64,000 nt of DNA from an uncultured Sphingorhabdus sp. (GTDB lineage Bacteria > Pseudomonadota > Alphaproteobacteria > Sphingomonadales > Sphingomonadaceae): assembly GCA_937873665.1 (NCBI GenBank), contig CALMYW010000394.1:682001-746000 (forward strand). Direction: 5' to 3'. Both the position numbers and the translations under genes were made by a program. Numbering within the stretch: position 1 is the first letter of the stretch; each line of letters starts with the position of its first letter. Shown in pieces: positions 7,453 through 17,052 of the stretch. Below the pieces are notes generated by a model. It had not been told where the DNA came from, searched no databases, and saw only the letters and a program-made list of their open reading frames with translations.

Positions 7453-8451
7453 ATGTCTAAACTCGCCCATCTCATGCATCGCGGTACCGAATTTCTTGGC
7501 TGCGAGGTCGCCATTATGTGCGGCGCGATGTCGTGGGTTTCGGAGCGTAATCTGGTTTCCGCCATCTCCAATGCAGGCGGGTTCGGGGTGATTGCCTGCG
7601 GGGCGATGACGCCCGAATTGCTGGATGCAGAGATTGCCGCGACCAAGGCGCTGACGGCCAAGCCCTTTGGCGTGAACCTGATCACCATGCACCCGCAGAT
7701 CATGGATCTGATCGCGGTCTGTGCGAAGCATCAGGTCAGCCATATCGTGCTCGCCGGCGGATTGCCGCCCAAGGGCAGCATCGAGGCGATCAAGGAAGCG
7801 GGCGCCAAGGTGATGTGCTTTGCCCCGGCGCTGACGCTTGCCAAGAAATTTGCCCGTTCGGGCGTCGATGCGCTGATTATCGAGGGCAGCGAGGCGGGCG
7901 GGCATATCGGCCCCGTTTCGACCAGCGTGTTGGCGCAGGAAATCTTGCCCGAACTGGGTGATCAGTTGCCCATCTTTGTCGCAGGCGGGATCGGGCGCGG
8001 CGGACTGATGGCCAGCTATCTCGAAATGGGTGCAGCAGGCGTGCAGCTCGGCACGCGCTTCGTCTGTGCACATGAAAGCATCGCGCATCCCAATTTCAAA
8101 CAGGCCTTCCTGCGCGCCAATGCCCGCGACGCAGTGGCGAGCGTGCAGATCGACCCGCGCCTGCCCGTGATCCCCGTCCGCGCCCTCAAAAACAAGGGCA
8201 CCGAGGAGTTCACCAAGAAGCAAATCGAGGTCGCAGGCAAACTGGACCGTGGCGAGATCGATATGGAAGCCGCCCAGCTCGAGATCGAAACCTATTGGGC
8301 AGGCGCATTGCGCCGCGCGGTGATCGACGGCGATGTCGAATATGGATCGGTGATGGCCGGGCAATCGGTCGGCATGGTGCATGTCGAACGCCCGGTGGTT
8401 GACATCATCGCCAAGCTGGTGCGCGAGGCGGAAGAGGCTTTGGCTCGCTAA
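7453..8451 (+). CDS. Nitronate monooxygenase-type flavin oxidoreductase
   Basis: 332 residues, FMN-dependent TIM-barrel family (formerly 2-nitropropane dioxygenase; also annotated NAD(P)H-dependent flavin oxidoreductase). Seen: CGAMSWVSERNLVSAISNAG at the N-terminus, GVNLITMHP, the FMN-phosphate segments GSEAGGHIG and FVAGGIGRGG, and GVQLGTRFV. Family members oxidise nitronates or act as FMN-dependent reductases; the substrate cannot be told here. Single gene convergent with the next one, 3 nt between stops. Confidence 0.9.
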   Translation: MSKLAHLMHRGTEFLGCEVAIMCGAMSWVSERNLVSAISNAGGFGVIACGAMTPELLDAEIAATKALTAKPFGVNLITMHPQIMDLIAVCAKHQVSHIVLAGGLPPKGSIEAIKEAGAKVMCFAPALTLAKKFARSGVDALIIEGSEAGGHIGPVSTSVLAQEILPELGDQLPIFVAGGIGRGGLMASYLEMGAAGVQLGTRFVCAHESIAHPNFKQAFLRANARDAVASVQIDPRLPVIPVRALKNKGTEEFTKKQIEVAGKLDRGEIDMEAAQLEIETYWAGALRRAVIDGDVEYGSVMAGQSVGMVHVERPVVDIIAKLVREAEEALAR

Positions 8452-8454
8452 ACT

Positions 8455-9132
8455 TTACTCGGTTTCGACCCAGCGGCCATCCTTGCGGAACAGCAACGCC
8501 TTCGAAACGCTGCGGTTTGCTTCATCAAAGGCAGACCCGACGTAAAATTTGAATTTCTCGTACATGGCGTCTGATGTGATGTTCGCCAGCATGATTTGAT
8601 CGTCCGATGGCACCGCAGCGACCAGCCGCCCGCTGAGCGATGCATCCAGATCATCCCAACCGCTGGCGAGAAGCATGCTGGCGACATAGTCAATCTGCGG
8701 ACTGATGACGACGCCCGAGCCAAAATCCGCCGAGGATGGCAATGGCGGAAGCCCTGCAAGCACCTGCTTTTGCCCCAGGATTAAAGCGAGATCGGAACCA
8801 ATGCCCATGTAGGCCAGATGTCCGGTGTCGATCAGCTTGCTGCCGGACCCTTCGTCCGAAACGAGGACTGTTTCAATCGAAGCCGTAAAAGGTTCGGAAA
8901 CAATCTGATTTTCATCTTGATTCGCTTCTCTCAGCATCCGGTTTCGGCTTTCAGCATAGCCCTTTGATCGCACCACCAGACGCAGTTTTTCTATTGCCGC
9001 CATTTGTGCCCTATCTCCAATCTCGCCGGTCGTAGACTTTTGTTGTGGCTCGGAAGCCACAGACGTCGTTTCGGCGAGCAGCATCACGGTCACAAATGCA
9101 ATGCACCGCCCTGTGCGTTGTATTCCAATCAT
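8455..9132 (-). CDS. Hypothetical exported protein
   Basis: 225 residues. The N-terminus looks like a signal peptide (CIAFVTVMLLAETTSVASE). The rest contains no motif I recognise: a charged N-terminal helix region (residues 35-75), then mixed alpha/beta sequence ending RKDGRWVETE. It has ordinary GC-rich codon use. It is convergent with the flavoenzyme gene and divergent from the bPH2 pair. Function unknown. Confidence 0.65.
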   Translation of the reverse strand: MIGIQRTGRCIAFVTVMLLAETTSVASEPQQKSTTGEIGDRAQMAAIEKLRLVVRSKGYAESRNRMLREANQDENQIVSEPFTASIETVLVSDEGSGSKLIDTGHLAYMGIGSDLALILGQKQVLAGLPPLPSSADFGSGVVISPQIDYVASMLLASGWDDLDASLSGRLVAAVPSDDQIMLANITSDAMYEKFKFYVGSAFDEANRSVSKALLFRKDGRWVETE

Positions 9133-9269
9133 GGGTCCGCTTAGAATGTTGACCGAAGGGCGTCACCTTGTGGCGGAGAACTGGTACAGCGCTGCAATAT
9201 GGCCGCATGGCGAAAGCGGCGCGAACTGCTGTCTTGCATCGACAACACAGTCGCCGCATAAAGCACGGC

Positions 9270-9737
9270 ATGGAAGACTCCGATCATTTAAAACCCCTCG
9301 ACCCCGCTTATGTGACGGTGATGCGTATCGGAGCAGCCATTTTTGCGGCAGTTCCGTTGATCGGCGCACTGATTCTCGAGACGGCACAACTGACAGCGAC
9401 CGGCATGTTCATCATCCCGGTCGCACTACTCGCCGCATGGTTCGTCCTCGTCGTTCCGGGACGGCGTTTTGCCCGCTGGCATTATGCGCTGGGAGCCGAC
9501 CGGTTGCGGATCGTGCGCGGCTATCTCTTCTATAGCGACACTGTCGTGCCGCTTGGGCGCATCCAGCATATCGATGTCCATCAGGGGCCCATCATGCGGC
9601 GCTACGATCTAGCCACTCTGACGGTCCATACAGCTGGCAACCACAATGCTTCGGTCAGCCTGCCCGGCCTGCGTCATGAAGATGCTGTCGCAATGCGCGA
9701 GACGATACGCGAATATATCAAGGCGGCGCAGGGTTGA
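9270..9737 (+). CDS. bPH2 (YdbS-like) membrane protein
   Basis: 155 residues. Two hydrophobic segments (about residues 15-60) are followed by a bacterial PH-like domain (DUF304/bPH2): WHYALGADRLRIVRG, VPLGRIQHIDVHQGP, LTVHTAG and a C-terminal amphipathic helix. Such proteins occur in pairs with a larger multi-bPH2 protein and are membrane-associated; in Bacillus the YdbS/YdbT pair affects resistance to some bacteriocins. The start at 9270 is preferred to the in-frame ATG at 9168, since the extra 34 residues are basic and unlike the family. Overlaps the next start (TTGA). Confidence 0.82.
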   Translation: MEDSDHLKPLDPAYVTVMRIGAAIFAAVPLIGALILETAQLTATGMFIIPVALLAAWFVLVVPGRRFARWHYALGADRLRIVRGYLFYSDTVVPLGRIQHIDVHQGPIMRRYDLATLTVHTAGNHNASVSLPGLRHEDAVAMRETIREYIKAAQG

Positions 9738-11353
9738 CCGACAACGACGAAATGTCCCCCTCCCGCTTGCGGGAGGGGTTAGGGGAGGGCCCGGGCAAAG
9801 AGGGCACATCACCTCCGCACGCCCTCCCCCAGCCCCTCCCGCAAGCGGGAGGGGAGCAATATGAAGGCCAGCGGCTGCATCCGCTTGGGCTGATCGTCCA
9901 TTTCGTCACGGGCATCCCTCAACTCCTGTTCCCCATTGTTGCTGCAACCTTTGGCGTGCGCGCGTCTGATAATCCGGCGTTCATACCGCTGATCATCGGA
10001 GCGATGCTGCTGGTCAGCCTGTTCTTTCGCTGGCTGGCATGGATGCGATTCCAGTATCATCTGGGTGACGACGATATCCGTATCGAAAAGGGTATCATCA
10101 GCCGCTCCGCCCGCTCGATTCCCTATGATCGTATCCAGGACGTCAGTATCGAGCAAAAACCCCTTGCACGTCTGCTGGGCCTGGGTGAGGTCAAGTTCGA
10201 AACCGGTGGCGGTGATGGCGAGGATGCCAAGCTGAGCTATGTCTCGCTGGGCGATGCCGAGCGGCTGCGTGAGACGATCAAGGCGCGCAAGGCTGGCCAG
10301 GGAACAACCATAGGCGAGACGGAAGCCGTCGAAGAGGAAGGCGGAGCGACGGTATTCGCGATGGACACCGGCAGATTACTGACGCTTGGCTTATACTCGT
10401 TCAGCCTCGTGATTTTCGCGGTGCTGGGCGGCATCGCGCAGCAGTTCGATTTTCTGCTTCCATTTGATTTCTGGGATCTTAGCGGCTGGATCGACACGGC
10501 AGAGGTCAACGGCGTGTCCATTGACGACATCGATGTGGCGACGCGCATTTATGGGGCGATCGCCGCTCTCATCGGGCTGGTTGCTATCGGCATTTTCACC
10601 GGCATCGTCCGCACTTTCCTGACCGACTATGGCTTCCGGCTGGAACGCACCTCCAAGGGGTTCCGGCGGCGGCGCGGGCTGCTGACGTTGACCGATGTGG
10701 TGATGCCGGTCGCGCGCGTTCAGGCGGCGATTGTCGAAACCGGGCCGGTGCGCAAGCGCCGCGGTTGGCATGCACTCCGCTTTGTCAGTCTGGCGCAGGA
10801 AAGCAAACAGGAAAGCCATCATATGGTTGCCCCGCTCGCGCGGCTGGATGAAATCTGGCCGATTGTTGCAGAAGCAGAAATTGCGCCTCCCGGCGAGAGC
10901 TCCCACATGCAACGCGGCAAGTTCAGCTGGTGGCTGATTCAAGCGCTGCCATTATTGCCTGTCATCCTTGCCGCTATGGCGGCAGTGGTACTGCTCGCGG
11001 AAAGTTCGTGGATGCGCGCATCCCTTTTGTTGTTGTTGATACCCCTGCTGCTCGCGTTCAACGCCTTCGAATGGCGCGTATACCGGCATGGCAGTGATGG
11101 CACCCAGCTATATGCACGCCACGGATGGTGGCGCCAGCGCCTGACCATATTGCCGCAGGTGCGGGTGCAGAGTGTCGAAATTGCGCAAAGCCCGCTGGCG
11201 CGATTGGCTGGTCTGGTTTCGCTCCGCTTCGGCGTTGCGGGTGGAAAGCTGGAGATGATCGCGCTGCCTCGTGAAACCGCCGAAGCCATTCGCGATCGCG
11301 TGCTTGCTGTTGCCGCCCCGGTCGACTTTTCGGAGATCAACCGAAGGGGCTGA
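9734..11353 (+). CDS. Multi-bPH2 (YdbT-like) membrane protein with a repeat-derived N-terminal insertion
   Basis: 539 residues with several transmembrane segments and three bPH2 units (about 75-175, 270-370 and 440-535; repeated pattern I(S)RSxxxxPYxRIQDVSIEQ and RVQSVEIAQSPLARL). The apparent start is TTG at 9734, overlapping the upstream stop (TTGA). Residues about 8-41 are encoded by a palindromic repeat of the intergenic type (9756-9855), read in frame. No in-frame start lies between the repeat and the conserved part, so the repeat is probably translated. The 3' end overlaps the convergent phoD by 17 nt. Confidence 0.85.
   Translation: MTDNDEMSPSRLREGLGEGPGKEGTSPPHALPQPLPQAGGEQYEGQRLHPLGLIVHFVTGIPQLLFPIVAATFGVRASDNPAFIPLIIGAMLLVSLFFRWLAWMRFQYHLGDDDIRIEKGIISRSARSIPYDRIQDVSIEQKPLARLLGLGEVKFETGGGDGEDAKLSYVSLGDAERLRETIKARKAGQGTTIGETEAVEEEGGATVFAMDTGRLLTLGLYSFSLVIFAVLGGIAQQFDFLLPFDFWDLSGWIDTAEVNGVSIDDIDVATRIYGAIAALIGLVAIGIFTGIVRTFLTDYGFRLERTSKGFRRRRGLLTLTDVVMPVARVQAAIVETGPVRKRRGWHALRFVSLAQESKQESHHMVAPLARLDEIWPIVAEAEIAPPGESSHMQRGKFSWWLIQALPLLPVILAAMAAVVLLAESSWMRASLLLLLIPLLLAFNAFEWRVYRHGSDGTQLYARHGWWRQRLTILPQVRVQSVEIAQSPLARLAGLVSLRFGVAGGKLEMIALPRETAEAIRDRVLAVAAPVDFSEINRRG
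9756..9855. repeat. Palindromic repeat inside a coding region (N-terminus of bPH2 protein)
   Basis: Left arm 9757-9778 and right arm 9833-9854 each contain cccctcccgc..gcgggagggg, each itself a palindrome. Same family as 17484-17584 (intergenic) and 58986-59085 (in the helicase gene). Confidence 0.88.
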
Positions 11354-12503
11354 TGACCTGCTCTTCAATCACGCTACCATCTTCCTTGCGCAGTGACATT
11401 TTGACGGTCTTTGCATCCCAATCGATATCAAGCTGCCCGAAATTGGGGATCGACCAGAAGCCGCCCGTACGCGCCGGATCGGGTTCACGATCCCGGCTGT
11501 CGCCCTTTCCGAACGACATATTCAGCGACGAGGAGGTAAAATCCCAAAGCGGTTTTGACAGCCCCTTCACGTCGCTTTTGTAGAATCCGGCGGAGTGGCG
11601 GTCGCCTGAAAGGACCAGCGCATTGTTCACACCCTTTTCGGATAGCAGGCGGTACAACTTTTCGCGTTCGCGCGGGAAATTGGTCCAGCCTTCGAAATTG
11701 TGCGCGCTGGTAATCACCTGCGTCGAGGAGACAATGATCCGCACATCGGCAGGTTTTGACAGCTCACCCGCCAACCATTGCCATTGCGCTTCGCCCAGCA
11801 ATGTCGCATTCCTGTCTTCGTTAGGCAAATACCAGCCCAGCGTCGGGCCCGGATCGCGGTAGGGCATACGCGCCAGATCAGAGCGGAAATAGCGTGTGTC
11901 GAGCAGGATGAACTGCACCCGTTTGCCCTCTGGCCCGATGATGCGGCTCTCATACACACCAGGACGGGATTTCACCGCGTCGGAGGCACCCCAATAGGTT
12001 TCATAAACCGTCTCGGCATATTCCTTGAACGCAAAGCTGCCGCCAGCGTCATTGGCGCCGAAATCATGATCGTCCCATGTCGTCATCATGGGAACCGAGC
12101 GGCGGAAACGATCCCATTCCTGCCGCGTCGAAAGTTTGCGATAGCTCGCGGTGAGCGTTGGCATATCGGCGCTCCATTGCGATCCGGTATCGCCGTAAAC
12201 ATTGTCGCCGATCAGCAGAAAAGCCTGCGGCTTTTGCGCGGCGATCACATCCCAATAAGCCATCGACCGGTTTTCATTCTGGCATGATCCAAAGGCGATG
12301 CGGGTCAGGATGGTGTCATCTGCCAGCACCGGATTGGGGGCGGCCACGGGCAATTTCGATTGCAACCCGGCGTATAAGGGTCGCAACGCTTCCTGCGCCG
12401 TCGCAGGAGCAGATGCGATATTGCCGGTCTTTGTCGAACCCGTCGCGCATCCGGAAAGAGCGAGCATGGCGGTGACTGCCAGAATCCAATTGCTACTGCG
12501 CAT
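11337..12503 (-). CDS. phoD: PhoD-like alkaline phosphatase / phosphodiesterase lipoprotein
   Basis: 388 residues. Lipoprotein signal (LALSGC lipobox). Metallophosphoesterase of the PhoD type: FGSCQNENRS, IGDNVYGDTG, TTWDDHDFGAND and LVLSGDRHSAGF are the metal-site motifs. It would hydrolyse phosphomonoesters or diesters outside the cytoplasm. Start set at ATG 12503 (agaggga 7 nt upstream) rather than the adjacent GTG at 12506. Confidence 0.9.
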   Translation of the reverse strand: MRSSNWILAVTAMLALSGCATGSTKTGNIASAPATAQEALRPLYAGLQSKLPVAAPNPVLADDTILTRIAFGSCQNENRSMAYWDVIAAQKPQAFLLIGDNVYGDTGSQWSADMPTLTASYRKLSTRQEWDRFRRSVPMMTTWDDHDFGANDAGGSFAFKEYAETVYETYWGASDAVKSRPGVYESRIIGPEGKRVQFILLDTRYFRSDLARMPYRDPGPTLGWYLPNEDRNATLLGEAQWQWLAGELSKPADVRIIVSSTQVITSAHNFEGWTNFPREREKLYRLLSEKGVNNALVLSGDRHSAGFYKSDVKGLSKPLWDFTSSSLNMSFGKGDSRDREPDPARTGGFWSIPNFGQLDIDWDAKTVKMSLRKEDGSVIEEQVISPFG

Positions 12504-12619
12504 CACATTTCCCTCTGTCTGTTCACCGGTTCATGCGCTGCCAGTCCATCATGTCAAGTCTGTGACATTGTGCAGGCCGATGCTTCCCGCTAGAAGCCTT
12601 GGACGTTCGGGAGAAATTC

Positions 12620-14377
12620 ATGCGTAAAATATTGTTTGCCGCGCTGCTGTTGAGTGCGGCTTTGCCTGCCCATGCCGATTCAGGTGCCGAGGTAAAATCG
12701 CTGGTCGACGAATATTGGGCGATGGTGATGAAGGAATCGCCGATTTATGCCAGTTCGCTGGGTATCGACGACTATGCGAACGACGTTGGCGATTACAGCC
12801 TGGCCGGGCGTGACCGCTACGCAAATGCCAGTGCCACTATCCTGAAAAAACTCGAAGCCATCGACGCCAGCCAGCTCAATCCGTCCTACAAGATCGAATA
12901 TGGCATATTGAAGCGCACGCTCGAAGAAAATGTCGAAGCCAACCGCTATGGCCAGCGCAGCATCAATTTTTCAACCTATTCGGGCTGGCATCAAAGCTTT
13001 GCCGGAATGGCGGACAACCTGCCTTTTCGCAACAAGGCGGACTATGAAAGCTACAACGCCCGGCTGAAGCAATATGGCACGGTCAACGACCAGTCGCTGG
13101 CGGTCGCGAACCAAGCATTGAGGGGCAAATATGTTCTCCCCTGTGTGGTCTTGAACGGGTATGAAAAAGGCATAGCAGGCCTCATCGTAGCCGACTCCGA
13201 TATCCGTAAATCGCGCTACATGAACCCGTACCACCGCCGTCGGCCCGAAAGCATGAGCGAGTCCGAATTCAACGGTCTTGCTGCCGAAGCAGGCGCGACC
13301 ATCGCGACGGTCATCCACCCCGCGTTGCAGAAACATCTCGACTGGTTTGCCAAGAGCTACAAACCCAATTGCGCCAAGGCACCGGGCGTCTCGGCGCAGC
13401 CGGGCGGCAAGGATTACTATAATTTCCGTATCCGTCAGGAAACGACGACTAACCTGAACGCAGACCAGATCCACGAATTGGGGCTGAAGGAAGTCGCCCG
13501 CATCCGCGCCGATATGGTCGAGGTGGCCAAGAAGGCTGGATATGAAAGCCGCGAAGCCTTTATCCAGCATCTGCGCACCGATCCGCAATACTATGCCAAG
13601 ACGCCCGAAGAGCTGATGGAAAAGGTCGCACGGGTGAACAAGACCATTGATGGCAAGATGCCCGGGCTGTTCCACCGCCTGCCGCGCCTGCCCTATGGCA
13701 TCAAGGAAATCCCTGCCGAAATCGCGGAAGGGACGACAACCGCTTACTATAATCCCGGTTCGCCCGCGATTGGGGTCGCCGGATTTTACTACGTCAACAC
13801 CTCCAAACTTGACCAGCGCCCCTTTTGGGAAATCCCGTCGCTGTCAGTGCATGAGGCGGTACCCGGCCACCATCACCAGATTGCTATTCAACAGGAACTG
13901 GAACTATCCGATTTCCGCAAGAACGGCGCCTTCTTCACCGCCTTCACCGAAGGCTGGGGGCTCTATTCGGAACGGTTGGGTATCGAAATGGGTCTGTATG
14001 ATACGCCCGCCAAGGATATGGGCCGCCTGTCCTACGAAATGTGGCGCGCCTGCCGCCTTGTCGTCGACACCGGCATCCACGCCAAGGGCTGGAGCAAGGA
14101 GCAGGCCATTGCGTTCATGACCGACAACAGCGCATTGTCGGCCGCCAATATCGAGGCGGAGGTCAACCGCTATATCAGCTGGCCGGGACAAGCGCTGGCC
14201 TACAAGCTGGGTGAGCTCAAAATCCGCGAACTGCGCGAATTGGCAAGTAAGGAGCTGGGCGACAGGTTCGACTTGGCAGCATTCCACGATACCGTGCTGG
14301 GTCAGGGTTCGGTGCCCCTGAATGTGCTGGAGGATATGGTGAAAGACTGGATCGCGGCGGAGAAGGCAAAGGCCTGA
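12620..14377 (+). CDS. Secreted DUF885 family protein (probable metallopeptidase)
   Basis: 585 residues with a signal peptide (ILFAALLLSAALPAHAD). DUF885 proteins carry an HExxxGH-like zinc motif, seen here as SVHEAVPGHHHQ, with a downstream glutamate in FTEGWGLYSERLG. ISWPGQALAYKLGELKI near the C-terminus is also typical. Probably a periplasmic peptidase; substrate unknown. Start chosen at 12620 because gggaga lies 6 nt before it and the signal peptide begins there. Confidence 0.88.
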   Translation: MRKILFAALLLSAALPAHADSGAEVKSLVDEYWAMVMKESPIYASSLGIDDYANDVGDYSLAGRDRYANASATILKKLEAIDASQLNPSYKIEYGILKRTLEENVEANRYGQRSINFSTYSGWHQSFAGMADNLPFRNKADYESYNARLKQYGTVNDQSLAVANQALRGKYVLPCVVLNGYEKGIAGLIVADSDIRKSRYMNPYHRRRPESMSESEFNGLAAEAGATIATVIHPALQKHLDWFAKSYKPNCAKAPGVSAQPGGKDYYNFRIRQETTTNLNADQIHELGLKEVARIRADMVEVAKKAGYESREAFIQHLRTDPQYYAKTPEELMEKVARVNKTIDGKMPGLFHRLPRLPYGIKEIPAEIAEGTTTAYYNPGSPAIGVAGFYYVNTSKLDQRPFWEIPSLSVHEAVPGHHHQIAIQQELELSDFRKNGAFFTAFTEGWGLYSERLGIEMGLYDTPAKDMGRLSYEMWRACRLVVDTGIHAKGWSKEQAIAFMTDNSALSAANIEAEVNRYISWPGQALAYKLGELKIRELRELASKELGDRFDLAAFHDTVLGQGSVPLNVLEDMVKDWIAAEKAKA

Positions 14378-14390
14378 GTACTGAAAAGCG

Positions 14391-15656
14391 ATGCGCCAGC
14401 CCAAGATCCTCACAACCATCCGTGACTATAGCTGGTCGCTATTCCGGCAGGATGCGCTCGCCGGGTTGACGGTCGCGCTGGTTGCGCTCCCGCTCAGCAT
14501 CGCGATTGCCATCGCCTCGGGCGCTACGCCAGCGCAGGGGCTGGTAACGGCAATCATCGGCGGTTTCGTGATTTCGCTCACCAGCGGCAGCAGGGTTCAG
14601 ATTGGCGGGCCGACCGGGGCCTTCATCGTCGTGGTCTATTCGGTGATCGCCGATCATGGTTATGACGGGCTGGTGCTGGCGACCTTGATGGCAGGGGCAA
14701 TATTGCTGGTCGCAGGCTATTTCCGTGCGGGCCGCTTGATCGCGCTGGTGCCTGAGCCGGTCATCAACGGCTTCACTGTAGGCATCGCAATCATCATAGC
14801 GACCAGCCAGTTGAAGGATTTCCTTGGCCTCGACATCGCAAAACTACCCGCAGAATTCCTGCCCAAATTAGCCATACTCGCCAAGGAACTGCCAAACAGC
14901 AACCTTTACGCCGTGGGCGTCGCTGTGCTGGCGCTGGTGCTGATGGTTGTGCTGCGCCGCTGGGCCCCCCGCTCGCCCAGTCTGGTGATCGGGGTTGCGG
15001 CAGGATCGGTGTTGGCCGCTATGGTCGCGCTGCCCATCGATACGATCGCTTCGCGGTTCGGGGAGCTACCAGCTAGCCTGCCCGTGCCTTCCTTGCCCAC
15101 GTTCAGTCTGGCGAAGGTTCAGGAACTGCTGCCATCCGCGCTAATTATTGCCTTCCTTGCAGGCGTTGAATCGCTGTTGTCGGCCATAGTCGCCGACCGG
15201 ATGATCGAAGGTCATCATCGCCCGAATGCCGAAATCATGGCACAGGGCTATGGCAATGTCGCTTCTGCCCTGTTCGGCGGGATGCCGGTAACGGGGGCGA
15301 TTGCACGCACTGCGACCAATGTTCGCGCAGGCGGCAAGACACCGGTTGCCGGGTTGGTGCACGCCCTCCTCATCCTTGCGATCATGCTGGTTGCGGCGCG
15401 CTGGGCCGGAATGCTCGCGCTGCCCGCGCTCGCCGCCGTGCTGATGCTGACCGCCTGGAACATGAGCGAGCCCGAAAAATGGCGCGAGCATCTGCATTTG
15501 CCGCTGACGGAGAAAGGGCTGTTCTTCATGACGCTGGTGCTGACGGTCATCACCGACCTGACAGTGGCCATCGGGGTAGGCGTAGCAGCTGGCCTCGCGC
15601 TGCGCCTGCTGGACAAAGGCAAGGACGACACTGGCTGGACACCGCGCGACCGTTAG
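14391..15656 (+). CDS. SulP-family inorganic anion transporter lacking a STAS domain
   Basis: 421 residues, about 10-12 membrane segments. Typical SulP stretches: QDALAGLTVALVALPLSIAI, TSGSRVQIGGPTGAF, EPVINGFTVGIAIII and GGMPVTGAIARTATNVRAGG. Most SulP proteins are 550 residues or more and end in a cytoplasmic STAS domain; here the protein stops about 20 residues after the last helix. Substrate could be sulfate, bicarbonate or another anion. It starts 13 nt after the DUF885 gene. Confidence 0.9.
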   Translation: MRQPKILTTIRDYSWSLFRQDALAGLTVALVALPLSIAIAIASGATPAQGLVTAIIGGFVISLTSGSRVQIGGPTGAFIVVVYSVIADHGYDGLVLATLMAGAILLVAGYFRAGRLIALVPEPVINGFTVGIAIIIATSQLKDFLGLDIAKLPAEFLPKLAILAKELPNSNLYAVGVAVLALVLMVVLRRWAPRSPSLVIGVAAGSVLAAMVALPIDTIASRFGELPASLPVPSLPTFSLAKVQELLPSALIIAFLAGVESLLSAIVADRMIEGHHRPNAEIMAQGYGNVASALFGGMPVTGAIARTATNVRAGGKTPVAGLVHALLILAIMLVAARWAGMLALPALAAVLMLTAWNMSEPEKWREHLHLPLTEKGLFFMTLVLTVITDLTVAIGVGVAAGLALRLLDKGKDDTGWTPRDR

Positions 15657-15672
15657 CTGGTTGCTTGATTAA

Positions 15673-15754
15673 CCGTAGTGCTGAGCCTGTCGAAGCAAGC
15701 CTCAAGGTTTGCGCTGCGACTGAAAAGCGCTCTTCGACAAGCTCAGGGCCAAGG
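15673..15754. repeat. Intergenic ctgagcctgtcgaag-type palindromic repeat
   Basis: Left arm near 15673-15695 and right arm 15732-15754 are imperfect inverted copies (ctgagcctgtcgaag / cttcgacaagctcag). It sits between convergent sulP and CoA-transferase genes. A near-perfect copy is at 62353-62433. Confidence 0.8.
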
Positions 15755-15780
15755 TAAAATAATCGTCCAACCCAATTCAG

Positions 15781-16965
15781 TTATGCACCATTCCCCAACA
15801 CCTCATCCCGATCCGCATCAAGGCTGGGTGGATCGGCGAACATCGACGCAGGGGTGGAGGCATAATGCACCGGGTGCCGCATCGAACGATACATGTACCC
15901 CGCCTTTGCTTCGCGCTCTTCGAAAAAGTCCACGGCCTTCAGGTGCGGATCATCGAACACATCAGCCATCCGATTATATTTCATCGCCGGGATGTTATTT
16001 GCGTCGAGCAGTTCGACCCATTCATCGGTGGTCTTGGTCGCGCTGCATTCCTCGATCATCGCGTATAGTTCGGTCGTGTTTTCGAGTCGTGCCTTGTAGC
16101 TTGAAAAGCGCGGGTCCTGAAACACGCCGGGACGCCCTGCGAGTTCAAAAAAGCGTTCCCACTGATGGTCGGCATAAGGCACGATCGCGATATAGCCATC
16201 CTTGGTTGGATAGGGCCTCCGGCGCGGGTTGATCGAGCGGGTATAGGCCATTTTGCCATTGCCCGGCAGGAAGGTGTTGCCCCACAGATTTTCGACCATG
16301 TGGAACCAGGTGAAGCATTCAAACATCGGCACCTGCACAAACTGCCCGCCAAGTCCATTTGCACGCCCGAGTAAAGCCGCGAGCACGGCGTTGGCCGCAA
16401 ACATCCCGCTCACCTTGTCTGCCACCAGCGAGGGCGCATATTGCGGACGCCCCTTGTCGCGCATCTCGAACAAGGCGGCAAAGCCGGAGGCAGCCTGAAT
16501 CAGGTCATCATAGGCCTGCCGCTTGGCATAGGGTCCGTCTGCGCCATAGCCGGCGCAATGGACGTAAACGATATCTGGATTGACCGCCTTGATATCCTCA
16601 TATCCAAGGCCAAGCCGCTCCATTCCGGCCATGCGAACATTATGGAAAAAGACATCCGCGCCTTTTGCAAGTTCAAGGATCGCCGCCTTGTCTTCCGGCT
16701 TGGACGCATCCAGTGCGACCGACTTTTTGTTGCGGTTGAGGCTGGCATAGATCGGTCCTAGATCGCCAGTGGGATTGTCCCCCGCCTTGCGCATGATATC
16801 GCCGCCACCCTGCGCATTTTCGACCTTGATGACTTCCGCACCCAGATCGGCCAATTGCACCGTGGCAAAGGGCCCCAGTACGACCGACGACATGTCGAGT
16901 ACCTTGACGCTTTGCAGCGGTCCGGTCCGCTCCCCATCCCATTCCAGCTTTGGCCAACCGCCCAC
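15781..16965 (-). CDS. Class III CoA-transferase (CaiB/BaiF family)
   Basis: 394 residues, full length for the family. Seen: VLDMSSVVLGPFATVQLADLG (CoA-binding N-terminal fold), VIKVENAQGGGD, SLNRNKKSVALD, and YDDLIQAASG, whose first Asp matches the catalytic aspartate. Transfers CoA between carboxylic acids; the true substrate is unknown. Start is GTG at 16965 with gggagag about 6 nt upstream. Confidence 0.92.
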   Translation of the reverse strand: MGGWPKLEWDGERTGPLQSVKVLDMSSVVLGPFATVQLADLGAEVIKVENAQGGGDIMRKAGDNPTGDLGPIYASLNRNKKSVALDASKPEDKAAILELAKGADVFFHNVRMAGMERLGLGYEDIKAVNPDIVYVHCAGYGADGPYAKRQAYDDLIQAASGFAALFEMRDKGRPQYAPSLVADKVSGMFAANAVLAALLGRANGLGGQFVQVPMFECFTWFHMVENLWGNTFLPGNGKMAYTRSINPRRRPYPTKDGYIAIVPYADHQWERFFELAGRPGVFQDPRFSSYKARLENTTELYAMIEECSATKTTDEWVELLDANNIPAMKYNRMADVFDDPHLKAVDFFEEREAKAGYMYRSMRHPVHYASTPASMFADPPSLDADRDEVLGNGA

Positions 16966-17052
16966 TTTTCTCTCCCGTTTCTCTCTCGTTCATGTCCAGA
17001 TAATCAGCTATACACTAATGTCGATACGGCAAATCAATCGCGGAGAACGAAT

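Noticed and set aside
7435..8382. 315-codon minus-strand open frame opposite the flavin oxidoreductase
   Set aside because: Antisense shadow; no signal peptide, motif or ribosome site, while the plus-strand protein matches its family throughout.
12971..13675. 234-codon minus-strand open frame opposite the DUF885 gene
   Set aside because: Antisense to a well-supported gene with signal peptide and zinc motif.
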